Below, in pieces: positions 1 through 9,191 of a stretch of DNA of 44,165 nucleotides. The stretch covers positions 1-44,165 of the forward strand of contig JAKSDJ010000238.1 in assembly GCA_022360155.1 (NCBI GenBank). Direction: 5' to 3'. The notes below the pieces were generated by a model. It had not been told where the DNA came from. It saw nothing but the letters and a program-made list of their open reading frames with translations, and searched no databases. This DNA comes from Chloroflexales bacterium (GTDB lineage: Bacteria; Chloroflexota; Chloroflexia; Chloroflexales; Chloroflexaceae). How positions within the stretch are numbered: position 1 is the first letter of the stretch; the number at the start of each line of letters is the position of its first letter. Made by a program: the position numbers and the translations under genes.

Positions 1-1731
1 CAGGCTTTCATCGTGACGCCACTCGCGCCATTGCCCAAACTCGCCGCCCATGAAGAGCAGCTTCTTCGCCGCCTGGGCATACATATAGCAGTACATCATG
101 CGCAGATTGGCGAATTTCTGCCAAACTTCGCCAGGCATCTTGTCGAGCAACGAGCCCTTCCCGTGAACGACCTCATCGTGGGAGAGCGGCAGCACAAAGT
201 TTTCCTGGAAGGCGTAGAGCATGCGGAAAGTCATCTCGTTGTGATGATAACGCCGAAAAACTGGATCGCGGTTCATATAGTGCAGGGTATCGTGCATCCA
301 GCCCATATCCCACTTCATGCCGAAGCCCAGACCACCCACATAGGTTGGGCGCGACACCATCGGCCACGCCGTCGACTCTTCGGCGTAGGTCTGAACATCG
401 GGGAAGTTGCGATACACTTCTTCATTGAAGCGGCGCAAAAACATAATCGCCTCGATATTCTCATTGCCGCCATACTGGTTCGGAAACCATTCCCCTTCGC
501 ACCGTGAGTAGTCGAGATAGAGCATCGAGGCCACGGCGTCGACCCGCAGCCCATCCATGTGGAACTTGTCTAGCCAGCAAAACGCGCTGCTGATCAGGAA
601 ACTACGCACCTCGTTGCGCCCATAGTTGAAGATGAAGCTGCCCCAGTCTGGGTGGAAGCCCTTGCGCGGGTCGGAGTGTTCATAAAGATGAGTGCCGTCG
701 AAGTAGCCCAAGCCGTGGCTATCGGTCGGAAAATGCGAGGGCACCCAGTCCATAATAACGCCAATGTCATGCTGGTGCAGATAGTCGACCAGGTACATGA
801 AGTCCTGTGGCGTGCCATAGCGGCTGGTTGGCGCAAAGTATCCGGTCGCCTGGTAGCCCCATGAACCGAAGAAGGGGTGCTCGGTCAACGGCAGAAACTC
901 AACGTGGGTAAAGCCGAGTTTCTGGACGTGCTCGGTGAGCTTGGGCGCAAGCTCGCGATACGAGAGGGAGCGGTGATGATCCTCGGGCACCCGCATCCAT
1001 GATCCCAGATGGACTTCGAGAATAGAGATAGGCGCGTTCAGGGCGTTGCGCTCAGCTCGCTTGGCCATCCACTCGGCGTCGTTCCATTCGTAGTCGTAGT
1101 CCCAGACAACCGAGGCGGACTTGGGCGGCGTCTCATAGAGTTTGCCATAGGGGTCGGCCTTCTCCACCCGATACATGTGGTAGCGTGATGCAACAAAATA
1201 CTTGTACACGTCGCCCTTTTCGATGCCAGGTACAAAGCCTTCCCAGATCCCTGAATGCCCGCGGGGTTGTAATGGATGGCTCGCATTATTCCAGCCATTG
1301 AAGTCGCCAATGATCGAGATGTATTCAGCATCTGGCGCCCAGACGGCAAAATGGGCGCCTGAAACCCCATCCACAGTCATAGGCATAGCGCCCATCTTCT
1401 CGTACAAGTAGAAGTGGCTTCCCTCGTTGAAGAGATACAGATCATCGTCGGTCAACGGCGAAACACCATTGATAACCGGTGCAGGCGGCGCAGACGGCGC
1501 TGTCTCTACGAGCGATGTCGTACCATTCGACTCAGGGGCGGCAACTGTAGTTTCTGGCGGCGCTGCCTCAATTGATCCGGGTTTCGTTTTTTTAGCTGGT
1601 TTCTTGGTTGAAGACTGCGGCGCTTTGTTGTTTTTCGCCGTGACCTTCTCCTTGGAAGCAGGAGCGGCTTTTGTCTCTTTCTTATCGCGCGAGCGCGTCG
1701 TTCGCTGTCCTTCTTTCTTTTCCTCTGTCAT
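1..1731 (-). CDS. glgB: 1,4-alpha-glucan branching enzyme, 3' end cut by window
   Basis: Glycogen branching enzyme (GH13): cuts alpha-1,4-glucan and rejoins the piece by an alpha-1,6 bond in the cytoplasm. The visible 577 codons start at ATG 1731 and run off the window start, so the C-terminal domain is missing. After a polar tail of about 90 residues comes a CBM48 domain (about 100-205), then the GH13 barrel. Catalytic residues are visible: nucleophile Asp398 in [12 protein letters not shown], acid/base Glu451 in TYAEES, and Asp519 in [11 protein letters not shown]. From memory the E. coli residues are 405, 458 and 526, so spacing is normal. Oddity: the usual N1 beta-sandwich is replaced by a Lys/Ala/Pro-rich tail with many KK and AP pairs. 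It lies downstream of glgE with a 308-base gap, so it may be co-transcribed or have its own promoter. Confidence 0.95.
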   Translation of the reverse strand, partial: MTEEKKEGQRTTRSRDKKETKAAPASKEKVTAKNNKAPQSSTKKPAKKTKPGSIEAAPPETTVAAPESNGTTSLVETAPSAPPAPVINGVSPLTDDDLYLFNEGSHFYLYEKMGAMPMTVDGVSGAHFAVWAPDAEYISIIGDFNGWNNASHPLQPRGHSGIWEGFVPGIEKGDVYKYFVASRYHMYRVEKADPYGKLYETPPKSASVVWDYDYEWNDAEWMAKRAERNALNAPISILEVHLGSWMRVPEDHHRSLSYRELAPKLTEHVQKLGFTHVEFLPLTEHPFFGSWGYQATGYFAPTSRYGTPQDFMYLVDYLHQHDIGVIMDWVPSHFPTDSHGLGYFDGTHLYEHSDPRKGFHPDWGSFIFNYGRNEVRSFLISSAFCWLDKFHMDGLRVDAVASMLYLDYSRCEGEWFPNQYGGNENIEAIMFLRRFNEEVYRNFPDVQTYAEESTAWPMVSRPTYVGGLGFGMKWDMGWMHDTLHYMNRDPVFRRYHHNEMTFRMLYAFQENFVLPLSHDEVVHGKGSLLDKMPGEVWQKFANLRMMYCYMYAQAAKKLLFMGGEFGQWREWRHDESL

Positions 1732-2039
1732 TCTCCATCCCTTTGTAGAGCCTTTCCGAACACAGCAGAGCAGTAATTTTGCTCGTTTGGTCCGGAGCGA
1801 CTCCGCTACGGAGGTTGCACAACGTGTAGCCGTAAGGCGGGCAAATCATACCACATATTTGCCCGCACTTACTACAGCATGTCGCTTCTGCCCTTCGCAC
1901 AATAGCAGAGCTGTGTCAAATTGCAAGCTGCGCCCCAAAATGAGCCGCCAATGAGTCGCAGACAGCTATACGATACAATCAGCACTCATTGGCGCACATG
2001 TGCGTTATCTGTGTTCTATTGCCGGACTATGTCGTGACG
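1732..2039. other. glgE-glgB intergenic region with two perfect inverted repeats
   Basis: No gene is seen. Two perfect inverted repeats lie here: 11-bp arms at 1946-1956 and 1984-1994 (27-nt loop), and 10-bp arms at 1837-1846 and 1857-1866 (10-nt loop). Neither is followed by a long T run on the minus strand. They could be weak terminators after glgE or RNA-stability structures that set the glgE:glgB ratio; this is inference. Confidence 0.5.
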
Positions 2040-4025
2040 CTACGAGAAGTATTCAAAGTCGTGTTCGCTGCGTACACGACGCCGGATCGTGAAGATATGG
2101 GCTGGCATTACATTCGGGTTGAGTTCGACATAGTTGTATGGACCATTCCAGATGTAGCGCATATCAGTCAGCAGATCGTGAACCTGGAAGGGCTGATGGG
2201 GATCGATCTTCAGATCGTCGAGGGGTAATCCGACCCAGCCCGACTGGGTATAGTGAGGATCAAGATTGACAATAGTCAGGATGACATTGTCGTGTTCCGG
2301 CGTGTATTTGATGTAGGCAATGATCTGATCGTTCTGGATGTCGAGAAACCGCAGATTCTGATTGCTCTGCAGCGCCGGACTCTGGCGGCGAATGTGATTG
2401 ACCCGCGCAATGAACTCTTTCAGACTGTATGGTTGATCGAGATCCCAGTGCTTGATCTCGTACTTCTCCGAGTCGAGATACTCTTCTTTACCATGGATGA
2501 GCGGCGTGTTGATGCACAACTCGTAGACCGGTCCATAGATCCCATAACTCGCCGCCAGAGTCGCCGCCAGAACTAGGCGGGTCATAAACGTCGCCCGTCC
2601 ATCGATCTGGAATTGCTCGGTCAGGATATCGGGCGTGTTCGGCCAAAAATTGGGACGGCAGATATCGTGTAGGTGCGTCTGGGTGAGTTCGGTCAAATAT
2701 TGGGTCAACTCCCACTTGGTGTTGCGCCAGGCAAAGTAGGTGTAGGACTGGGTGAAGCCCAATTTGGCCAGTTTATACATCACCTTCGGTCGGGTGAATG
2801 CTTCGGAGAGGAAAATAGTTTCAGGGTGGCTGCGTTTGATCTCATCAATCGCCCATTCCCAGAAGCGAAAAGCCTTGGTGTGCGGATTGTCGACGCGGAA
2901 AATGGTGACACCCTGCTCGATCCAGAAACAGATCACGCTCTTTAATTCTTGCCACAACTCGCGCCATTTGGTCGTCTCGAAGTCAAAGGGGTAGATGTCT
3001 TGGTATTTCTTTGGCGGGTTTTCCGCATACTGGATGGTACCGTCGGGCCGGGCGCGGAACCACTCAGGATGCTCTTTGACATACGGGTGGTCGGGCGCGC
3101 ACTGGAAGGCGATATCCATCGCTATGTCAATACCATACTCTCGGGCCTTCTGGACGAGGTGGCGAAAATCGTCTAGCGTGCCCAGCTCGGGATGGATCGC
3201 TTTGTGCCCGCCCTCGGCGGCGCCGATGGCCCAAGGGCTGCCCGGCGCATCCGGTTCGCCATTGGGGTTGTTGTTGCGTCCCTTGCGTAATTCGCGACCA
3301 ATCGGGTGGATCGGCGGCAGATAGAGCACATCAAAGCCCATCGAGGCGATGTAGGGCAAGCGCGCCTCGACATCCTTGAATGTTCCGTGGCGATTCGGCA
3401 CGGGCGATGTCGAGCGCGGAAACAGCTCGTACCAGGTGCTGAAGCGCGCCCGCTCACGGTCCACGGTTACCGGCAGCTCGTGGTCATACATGACGGCGTA
3501 GCGCTGGTCGAGGTACCGTGCCATCAGTGCAGCGAGCGCCGACGAAAGACCTTGCTGGGCACCATCGTCGCCGCCCCGGCGCAGCGCCGCGGCAAAACCC
3601 TGGAGCGCCGCCGCATCGTCGCCGCTGGCGTGCTCACGGGCTTCATCAATCAGATCAGCGCCGATCAACCGATCGACCCGCACATCTTGGCCAGCCTCGA
3701 CCCGCTTCACCAGATCGCGCGACCAGGACTTGAAGCGGTCGACCCACGCTTTGATACTATAGTAGTAGCGCCCCATCTCTTGGACGGTGAGCTCGGCGCG
3801 CCAACGGTCGTTGACCAGAAACTCCATCGGCGTTTCATGCCATTCCAGTTCGCCTTGCTTTCGGTAAAGCAGTGCGCATGAAATAGCATCGTGACCATCG
3901 GTAAATACATCGGCTTCGACCACGACGCGCTCACCCACAACTCGTTTGATCGCGTACCGACCGCCGTCGATTTCCGGCTCGACCCTTTCGATAATGACTC
4001 GCTGTCGCCCCTCTTCAAACCGCAT
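2040..4025 (-). CDS. glgE: alpha-1,4-glucan:maltose-1-phosphate maltosyltransferase
   Basis: GlgE (GH13_3) transfers maltosyl units from maltose-1-phosphate to linear alpha-glucan. The protein has the family's N-terminal beta domain (about 1-110), a helical insert (about 115-195), then the GH13 barrel beginning at the STWYELFPRS motif. Catalytic residues, counted from the start used here: nucleophile Asp379 in TIFRVDNPHTK and acid/base Glu408 in FLSEAFTRP, close to positions I recall for Streptomyces GlgE. The length (661 aa) is typical. Start choice: ATGs also occur at 4040 and 4034, but GGAG at 4034-4037 is spaced correctly only for the ATG at 4025, so the two upstream ATGs are probably not used. 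GlgB downstream branches the product. The genes making maltose-1-phosphate (treS/pep2 or glgM) are not in this window. Confidence 0.95.
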   Translation of the reverse strand: MRFEEGRQRVIIERVEPEIDGGRYAIKRVVGERVVVEADVFTDGHDAISCALLYRKQGELEWHETPMEFLVNDRWRAELTVQEMGRYYYSIKAWVDRFKSWSRDLVKRVEAGQDVRVDRLIGADLIDEAREHASGDDAAALQGFAAALRRGGDDGAQQGLSSALAALMARYLDQRYAVMYDHELPVTVDRERARFSTWYELFPRSTSPVPNRHGTFKDVEARLPYIASMGFDVLYLPPIHPIGRELRKGRNNNPNGEPDAPGSPWAIGAAEGGHKAIHPELGTLDDFRHLVQKAREYGIDIAMDIAFQCAPDHPYVKEHPEWFRARPDGTIQYAENPPKKYQDIYPFDFETTKWRELWQELKSVICFWIEQGVTIFRVDNPHTKAFRFWEWAIDEIKRSHPETIFLSEAFTRPKVMYKLAKLGFTQSYTYFAWRNTKWELTQYLTELTQTHLHDICRPNFWPNTPDILTEQFQIDGRATFMTRLVLAATLAASYGIYGPVYELCINTPLIHGKEEYLDSEKYEIKHWDLDQPYSLKEFIARVNHIRRQSPALQSNQNLRFLDIQNDQIIAYIKYTPEHDNVILTIVNLDPHYTQSGWVGLPLDDLKIDPHQPFQVHDLLTDMRYIWNGPYNYVELNPNVMPAHIFTIRRRVRSEHDFEYFS

Positions 4026-4392
4026 AGCTATCATCTCCATTGATATAATTAAGACTTCGGTTCAGGACGCCGCCGATTGCCCAGACCGGAGCAGCGTTGT
4101 TAAAAGCGGCGCTTCTTGTGCCGGCACAAACGGGAAGCGCCTTGATATGAACGGCTTTCGATGTGGTCTGACGCGATCAGATCGTTTTGCAGTGTAAACC
4201 GCTCGTTTGGAAAAGCGCTCATCTGTATATGAGCGCTATCTGTTACGTTCGCGTGCCCAAGGGCAAGTGCTGTCACGGGGCGTAAGGCAGCGTTTATCCC
4301 CGTTTTGACAGGTTCCTATGGTGTATGTGAGGTAAAATGAGCCCAGGCGAAGATAGGGCAAGTGTAGCAGATCTTACCCCACTACGCAAATT
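4026..4392. other. nadC-glgE intergenic region
   Basis: No gene is supported. The main feature is the hairpin at 4214-4237, listed separately. The rest holds the upstream region of glgE; I cannot assign a promoter with confidence. Confidence 0.5.
4214..4237 (-). terminator. hairpin, candidate terminator for the nadABC genes
   Basis: Perfect 9-bp stem AGCGCTCAT/ATGAGCGCT with a 6-nt loop. Read on the minus strand it is followed directly by four T residues. It lies about 155 bases downstream of the nadC stop and ahead of glgE, so it fits a transcription stop between the two units. The short T run keeps confidence moderate; a palindromic protein site is the alternative. Confidence 0.45.
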
Positions 4393-5253
4393 TTACGAAT
4401 TGGCGATACGCATATCTAGCCCAATATCAAGCGCACGGGCGGAGTGGGTCAGAGCGCCGACCGAGATATAGTCTACGCCGGTTTCAGCGACGGCACGCAC
4501 CGTTTCGAGCGAGATTCCGCCAGATGCTTCGCATTGGGCTTGCCCATTGATAAGCTGGATGGCTGCGCGCATCATATCTGGCGGCATGTTGTCGAGCAGG
4601 ATCATGTCCGCCCCCGCCGCTGCCGCCTGCTGCGCTGCTTCCACAGTTTCGACCTCGACTTCGATCCGCACCATCGGGCCGACGGCCGCTTTGGCCCGGC
4701 GAATCGCCTCGCTCAGATCGACACCTTGGGCAGCGAGCACCGCCAGGTGATTATCCTTGAGCATGACCCCATCGTAGAGGCCAAAGCGATGATTGCGCCC
4801 CCCGCCCATCCGTACCGCGTATTTCTCCAGGACGCGGAGCCCCGGCGTCGTTTTGCGCGTATCGAGGATATGCGCCGCCGTACCTTGCACAGCGGCTACG
4901 TAACGAGCGGTCAGGGTCGCGATCCCGCACATGCGCTGAATGAAGTTGAGCGCGACCCGCTCGCCGGTGAGGATGCTCCGCGCATTGCCCGCGATCTGAG
5001 CGATGGTCGTTCCCGCAGCAACTGTCGCTCCCTCAGCGACGCGCGGTGTAACGACGAGGCTTGGATCGACAGCGGCGAATACAGCGGCGAATACGGGCAA
5101 CCCCGCCGCCACGCCAGCCTCGCGCATCACCGCCTGGACTTCGACCTGGGCTGTAGCAGGGATGACGGCCAGGGTAGTCAAGTCGCCCTGGCCGCAATCC
5201 TCGCGCAGGGCAAGTTCGACGATGCTGCGGATAACGTCTGATGATATGTTCAT
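4393..5253 (-). CDS. nadC: nicotinate-nucleotide pyrophosphorylase (carboxylating)
   Basis: Quinolinate phosphoribosyltransferase: converts quinolinate and PRPP to nicotinate mononucleotide, CO2 and pyrophosphate, the third step of de novo NAD synthesis. 286 aa, the usual length. Visible family motifs: LREDCGQGDLTT near the N-terminus, then DTRKTTPGLR, GGGRNHRFGLYDGVMLKDNH, EVEVETVEA and the ASGGI / VDYISVGALTHS phosphate-binding end. The start is ATG 5253, because an extension to 5304 would overlap nadB and has no family counterpart. The gap to the nadB stop is 13 bases, so the two are almost certainly one transcript. Confidence 0.96.
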   Translation of the reverse strand: MNISSDVIRSIVELALREDCGQGDLTTLAVIPATAQVEVQAVMREAGVAAGLPVFAAVFAAVDPSLVVTPRVAEGATVAAGTTIAQIAGNARSILTGERVALNFIQRMCGIATLTARYVAAVQGTAAHILDTRKTTPGLRVLEKYAVRMGGGRNHRFGLYDGVMLKDNHLAVLAAQGVDLSEAIRRAKAAVGPMVRIEVEVETVEAAQQAAAAGADMILLDNMPPDMMRAAIQLINGQAQCEASGGISLETVRAVAETGVDYISVGALTHSARALDIGLDMRIANS

Positions 5254-5266
5254 AATGTCGCAATCC

Positions 5267-7003
5267 TCACGTAGTGGGCAACTCCTGATACGCAGCTTCG
5301 GCAATCGTCTCTACCGTGTAAGGTTCGCACCCATTCGCTAGCACTGTATGCACCTGCCAGGCAGGATCGGCCTGGGGAAAATCGGCGCGGAAGTGCGCGC
5401 CGCGACTCTCCTCGCGCAGCAGCGCGCTGGCGACGATCAGGCGGGCCGCCAGGAGGGCGTTCGTGGCCGTGATCACATCAGCGACGGGTGATTGAGTAAA
5501 AGCATCAGCGATGAACGTTTGGACGTTGGCGGTCAGCGCGTCGAGTTGGCGCTGCGCTTCTTCTAGTTCTGCGCCGCTGCGCATTGGCCCGACATAGCTG
5601 CGCATGATCCCCGCCAGATCGTTACGCCAATGCTGGATTTGGGAAGGCAAAGCTGGCGTGGCAGTGTCCGGCGCTTGGCGCTCGACGCGCGACCAAGCAC
5701 TCTCGATGTGATCATCTCGCAGCCCCGCGCCCCGGATGTATTGCAGCGCGGCGGCGCCGGCGCGGCGGCCAAATACCAGGCACTCCAACAGCGAGTTGCT
5801 AGCCAGCCGGTTGGCGCCGTGAACGCCGGTGCAGGCGCACTCGCCGGCAGCAAACAGACCGGCAAGATTCGTTGCGCCGTCGAGATCGGTGCGAATGCCG
5901 CCCATGAGATAGTGGGCGGCGGGCGCGACCGGGATCGGTTCGAGCGCCGGGTCTATCCCTTCGGCGCGACAGCGTGCGTAGATGGTAGGGAAGCGTCGCT
6001 CAAGATAGTCCGGTGAGAGGTGAGTCAAGTCGAGCAGCACGTGGTCGCTGCCGGTTCGTTGCATCGCCGCAAAGATGCCGCGGGTTACGACATCGCGCGG
6101 CGCCAGCTCGCTCCGCGGGTCGTAGGCGGGCATGAAGCGCACGCCGTCGCGATCCAAGAGCTTCCCTCCCTCGCCACGCACCGCCTCGCTGATCAGGAAG
6201 CCCTGGCCGGTGCGGGTGCGCAGGACGGTCGGGTGAAACTGGACGAACTCCATATCGGCGACCTCGGCGCCGGCGCGGTAGGCCATCGCAATACCTTCGC
6301 CCAGCGCGATAGGTTGGTTGCTGGTCAGGCCATACAGCGCACCCGCGCCGCCGGTGGCCAAGATCGTCGCGCCCGCATCGAAGCGATGCCAGGCGCCCGC
6401 GCCGTCGAGCGCCAGCAAACCGATACAACGGCCAGGATCGCCCGGCAGGTCCACGGCCTGGTATCCCTCCAGGATCGTTATGTTGGGGTGCGCGTGCGCC
6501 CGCTCGATCAGCACTCTGGCTACAGCCCAGCCGGTGGTATCGCCGACGTGGACAATCCGTCGCTGCGAATGTCCACCTTCCAACCCCAGCGCAAAACGCC
6601 GGGCGCTGACGCGATGCGCACCGTTGTCATCACGCTCGAAGGGCACACCCAGGCGGGCCAGATCACACATCAGATCGGGCGCTTCCCAGGCTAGGGTCTC
6701 GACGGCGGCGGCATCGCAGAGCCCCGCGCCTGCGATCAATGTATCATCGATGTGGAAGCGGGGCGAGTCGGCGTCGTCCAGGGCAGCGGCGATTCCGCCC
6801 TGCGCCCATGCCGAGTTGCTCTCGCGCAGCGCGCCTTTGGCCAGCAGCAGAACCTCGCTGTGTTCCGCCGCCGTCAGCGCCGCCATCAGACCCGCCGCGC
6901 CGCCGCCGATTACCAAAATCGGGGTTGTATAATGCTGCACATGTGCCGGAAGTCTATCCAGCACCGAGTGCGCTGTGTTTATTGGACTATGTTGCAATAC
7001 CAT
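5267..7003 (-). CDS. nadB: L-aspartate oxidase
   Basis: FAD enzyme oxidising L-aspartate to iminoaspartate, the first step of de novo NAD synthesis. 578 aa. Visible: N-terminal dinucleotide motif VIGGGAAGLMAA (about residues 32-43), the substrate-loop region EGGHSQRRIVH, the covering-domain signature AHYLMGGIRTD, and the C-terminal FAD stretch GECACTGVHGANRLASNSLLE that separates NadB and fumarate-reductase flavoproteins from others. There is no membrane anchor or partner iron-sulfur subunit nearby, and the flanking nadA and nadC settle the assignment as NadB. ATG 7003 is preceded by AGGAG at a 7-base spacing. Confidence 0.96.
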   Translation of the reverse strand: MVLQHSPINTAHSVLDRLPAHVQHYTTPILVIGGGAAGLMAALTAAEHSEVLLLAKGALRESNSAWAQGGIAAALDDADSPRFHIDDTLIAGAGLCDAAAVETLAWEAPDLMCDLARLGVPFERDDNGAHRVSARRFALGLEGGHSQRRIVHVGDTTGWAVARVLIERAHAHPNITILEGYQAVDLPGDPGRCIGLLALDGAGAWHRFDAGATILATGGAGALYGLTSNQPIALGEGIAMAYRAGAEVADMEFVQFHPTVLRTRTGQGFLISEAVRGEGGKLLDRDGVRFMPAYDPRSELAPRDVVTRGIFAAMQRTGSDHVLLDLTHLSPDYLERRFPTIYARCRAEGIDPALEPIPVAPAAHYLMGGIRTDLDGATNLAGLFAAGECACTGVHGANRLASNSLLECLVFGRRAGAAALQYIRGAGLRDDHIESAWSRVERQAPDTATPALPSQIQHWRNDLAGIMRSYVGPMRSGAELEEAQRQLDALTANVQTFIADAFTQSPVADVITATNALLAARLIVASALLREESRGAHFRADFPQADPAWQVHTVLANGCEPYTVETIAEAAYQELPTT

Positions 7004-7226
7004 ATCGACGCTCCTAAACCCTATACCTTTCCAAAAAGACCGTCGGGCCTTGAACAGATGCTTTGGGAAGCCTTTCCCAAAACCTATCAGATATTACGTT
7101 GGCGCAACTGCTCACCCCAGATATGAAACAGCATTATCTGGGAATGTGGAAGCCTGTCGCCCACATTCACCATATGAATGAGCCGCGTCGTGGCGCGAAA
7201 CCTTGTCGCCTGATCGCCATGCCAGG

Positions 7227-8198
7227 CTAGAGCGCAATCATCCGCTCGATCGCCCCCCGCGCCCGATCGGCGACCGCGGGCGACACCGTGACGACATACT
7301 GCATTTCTTGGAGTGAGTAGAGCAGCTTCTCCAGCGTGATCATTTTCATATAGCGGCAGGAGATCGACTCGTCAATCGGGAGGAACTCCTTGTCAGGGTT
7401 AGCCTTACGCATGCGGTGCAGCACGCCGATCTCGGTGGCGACGACAAACTGGCTTGCGTCGCTCTGCTGGGCGTGCTTGATCATCCCTTCGGTGGAGAGA
7501 ATATGAGTTCCCTCAGCGCTGATCCGGCCCTTCGCCAAGTAGTGCATTGTCGAGCTAACACAGCCGCACTCGGGGTGGATCATAAACTCGGCGCCGAGAT
7601 GATCGGCCCGCATCTGTTCGACCATCGCCGGCTTGATCGCAGCATGGACGTGGCATTCGCCGCTCCAGATGTGCATGGGTCGCCCGGTCTTCTGGCGCAG
7701 ATAGCTGCCCAGGAACATGTCGGGCAGGAAGAGGATCTCCTTATCCGTGGGAATGGCGCGAATCACCCGTTCGGCATTGCCCGACGTGCAGCAGTAGTCG
7801 CTCTCGGCCTTGACTGCCGCCGATGTATTGACATAAGAGACAACGATAGCGCCCGGGTGTTCGGCTTTCCAGGCACGCAACTGTTCGGCGGTGATCGTGT
7901 CGGCAAGCGAGAAACCGGCGTTGCGGTCGGGGATCAGCACAGTTTTACCAGGCGAGAGGATCGCCGCTGTCTCGGCCATGAAATGAACGCCGCAGAAGAC
8001 GATCACATCGGCCTTGGTGCGCGCCGCCACCTGCGAGAGACCCAGCGAGTCGCCGACATAATCGGCAATATCCTGTAACTCGCCATACTGATAGTTGTGG
8101 GCAAGGATGACAGCATTCCGCTCACGCTTGAGCCGCTGTATGTCGGCGCTGATTTCGCGTGCGGCGTCGGGATCAGTATGAGTGAGAGTGAGAGCCAT
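7227..8198 (-). CDS. nadA: quinolinate synthase
   Basis: Condenses iminoaspartate with dihydroxyacetone phosphate to quinolinate on a 4Fe-4S cluster, the second step of NAD synthesis. 323 aa. Three cluster cysteines can be seen: Cys69 in IVFCGVHFM, one in HPECGCVSS, and one in the C-terminal SISCRYMKM. Other family motifs: AHNYQ near the start, YVNTSAAVKA, WSGECHVH and STEGM. The start ATG 8198 has a strong GGAGGT 8 bases upstream. It is the first gene of nadA-nadB-nadC; the 223-base gap to nadB holds no gene. The palindrome array upstream suggests control by an NAD-linked repressor. Confidence 0.96.
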   Translation of the reverse strand: MALTLTHTDPDAAREISADIQRLKRERNAVILAHNYQYGELQDIADYVGDSLGLSQVAARTKADVIVFCGVHFMAETAAILSPGKTVLIPDRNAGFSLADTITAEQLRAWKAEHPGAIVVSYVNTSAAVKAESDYCCTSGNAERVIRAIPTDKEILFLPDMFLGSYLRQKTGRPMHIWSGECHVHAAIKPAMVEQMRADHLGAEFMIHPECGCVSSTMHYLAKGRISAEGTHILSTEGMIKHAQQSDASQFVVATEIGVLHRMRKANPDKEFLPIDESISCRYMKMITLEKLLYSLQEMQYVVTVSPAVADRARGAIERMIAL

Positions 8199-8239
8199 GA
8201 TTTTACCTCCACATAAATGTACTTAACGCAGCGTTATTA

Positions 8240-8402
8240 GTGTTATTTTTACACTAAATCTTGCTAACAAAAAATGGCCTTGCGGCCCGTACAGTGTTAC
8301 GTTAACACCAACCTCCCACAGCAACAATCGACCTTGCAGTGTGTTGTCAATTTGACACTAATACCAGTATAGATCAGAGTCGAGATAGTGTCAAGTTGCA
8401 AA
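8240..8402 (-). promoter_or_regulatory. array of four operator-like palindromes upstream of nadA
   Basis: Four 15-bp sites fit GTGTYA-N3-TRACAC: 8240-8254, 8294-8308, 8344-8358 (best read on the minus strand) and a weaker one at 8388-8402. The first has arms that extend to 7 bp (TTAGTGT/ACACTAA); the second is a perfect palindrome around CGT. Centres are 44-54 bp apart. The site nearest nadA overlaps a plausible minus-strand promoter (TTGTTA, 17 bp, AATAAC). NAD genes in many bacteria are controlled by NiaR, NrtR or NadR; which protein binds here cannot be told, and no regulator gene is in the window. Confidence 0.6.
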
Positions 8403-8563
8403 AAAGGCGCTGAAGGCTGCGGCAAAATCCTGCAATCGCACGCAGATAGCGCACATGGTGCAGATTTGCCGCAAATAAATGCAGATCTACGGCAATCTTG
8501 CAAGTGATCCGCATCTATACTGTGATTGATATTGTATGTTGACGTAGGCCTACAGAATGACAG
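8403..8563. repeat. degenerate CTGC-rich intergenic repeat
   Basis: Short recurring pieces resembling GCAGAT, CTGCGGC and ATCTGCG occur between 8420 and 8515. The same words recur in the gaps at 12718-12750 and 16380-16460. No gene is seen here. Confidence 0.35.
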
Positions 8564-9140
8564 CTATGTGCGCGGCGGGGAAACGCTGCCCCGTGGATGA
8601 CGGAGCGTATAGCTAATACCCTCTTGCAAAGTGCTGCGGGTGATGATCCTCTCGAACTCAATCCCAAGGCCGACCATGTTGGTTTGGCAACCTCAGTGCG
8701 GGCTGCTTCAGCTTCGCTGCGTGCGGTCTGGGCAATCATCATTTGCTCATCGCGACGTTGAATCTCCTGCTGAATAGTCGTAACCATTGTATTGAAGTCG
8801 CGCTGTAATTGACCGATTTCATCGTTGCTGGTTACCTGAAGCGCGTGATCGAAGGAGCCCTGGGTAACACCCGTGGCGGCTGTAGACAATAGGCGGATTG
8901 GGGTCACAATCTGGCGACGCAGCATCCACCAATGCCGCGCACGTGCCGCAGAGACCAGCGACAAGTCCTAAGCTCCGTTGGGTGTCGCTGGCGATGACTC
9001 CTGCGATATAGTCAGTGTCGCGATCGCGGAACTCATCGATCGCTGAGTCGACCTTCTCGAGTCGCTCCTCGGGCGTCCTTGTGGTTTCGAGCAAGTCCGG
9101 TGTGTTAGCTGCAGTCGTGGTTGGGGCAGCGCGAACCAGT
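8564..9140 (-). pseudogene. decayed HAMP-STAS regulator
   Basis: Remnant of a membrane signalling protein. Pieces in order: a periplasmic-sensor-like segment (DLLETTRTPEERLEKV, near 9090-9000); a frameshift near 8965-8985; the end of a membrane helix and a HAMP domain (VTPIRLLSTAATGV to SNDEIGQLQRDFNTM, about 8920-8790); a coiled coil to about 8690; then a second frame change at about 8680 into a STAS-type C-terminus (NMVGLGIEFERIITRSTLQ) ending at TAG 8564. That tail closely matches the end of the intact STAS protein at 41145-42473, so most of the STAS domain has been deleted. No start codon is seen at the 5' end; the upstream boundary is approximate. Confidence 0.75.
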
Positions 9141-9191
9141 GCTCAGTATCCGCGACAGCTGTAGACCTTGCCGAAGCTGTTCTTGTGCGGC

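Noticed and set aside
1427-1954. A 175-codon plus-strand frame opposite the GlgB tail
   Set aside because: Overlaps the real GlgB start region on the other strand and shows no family features.
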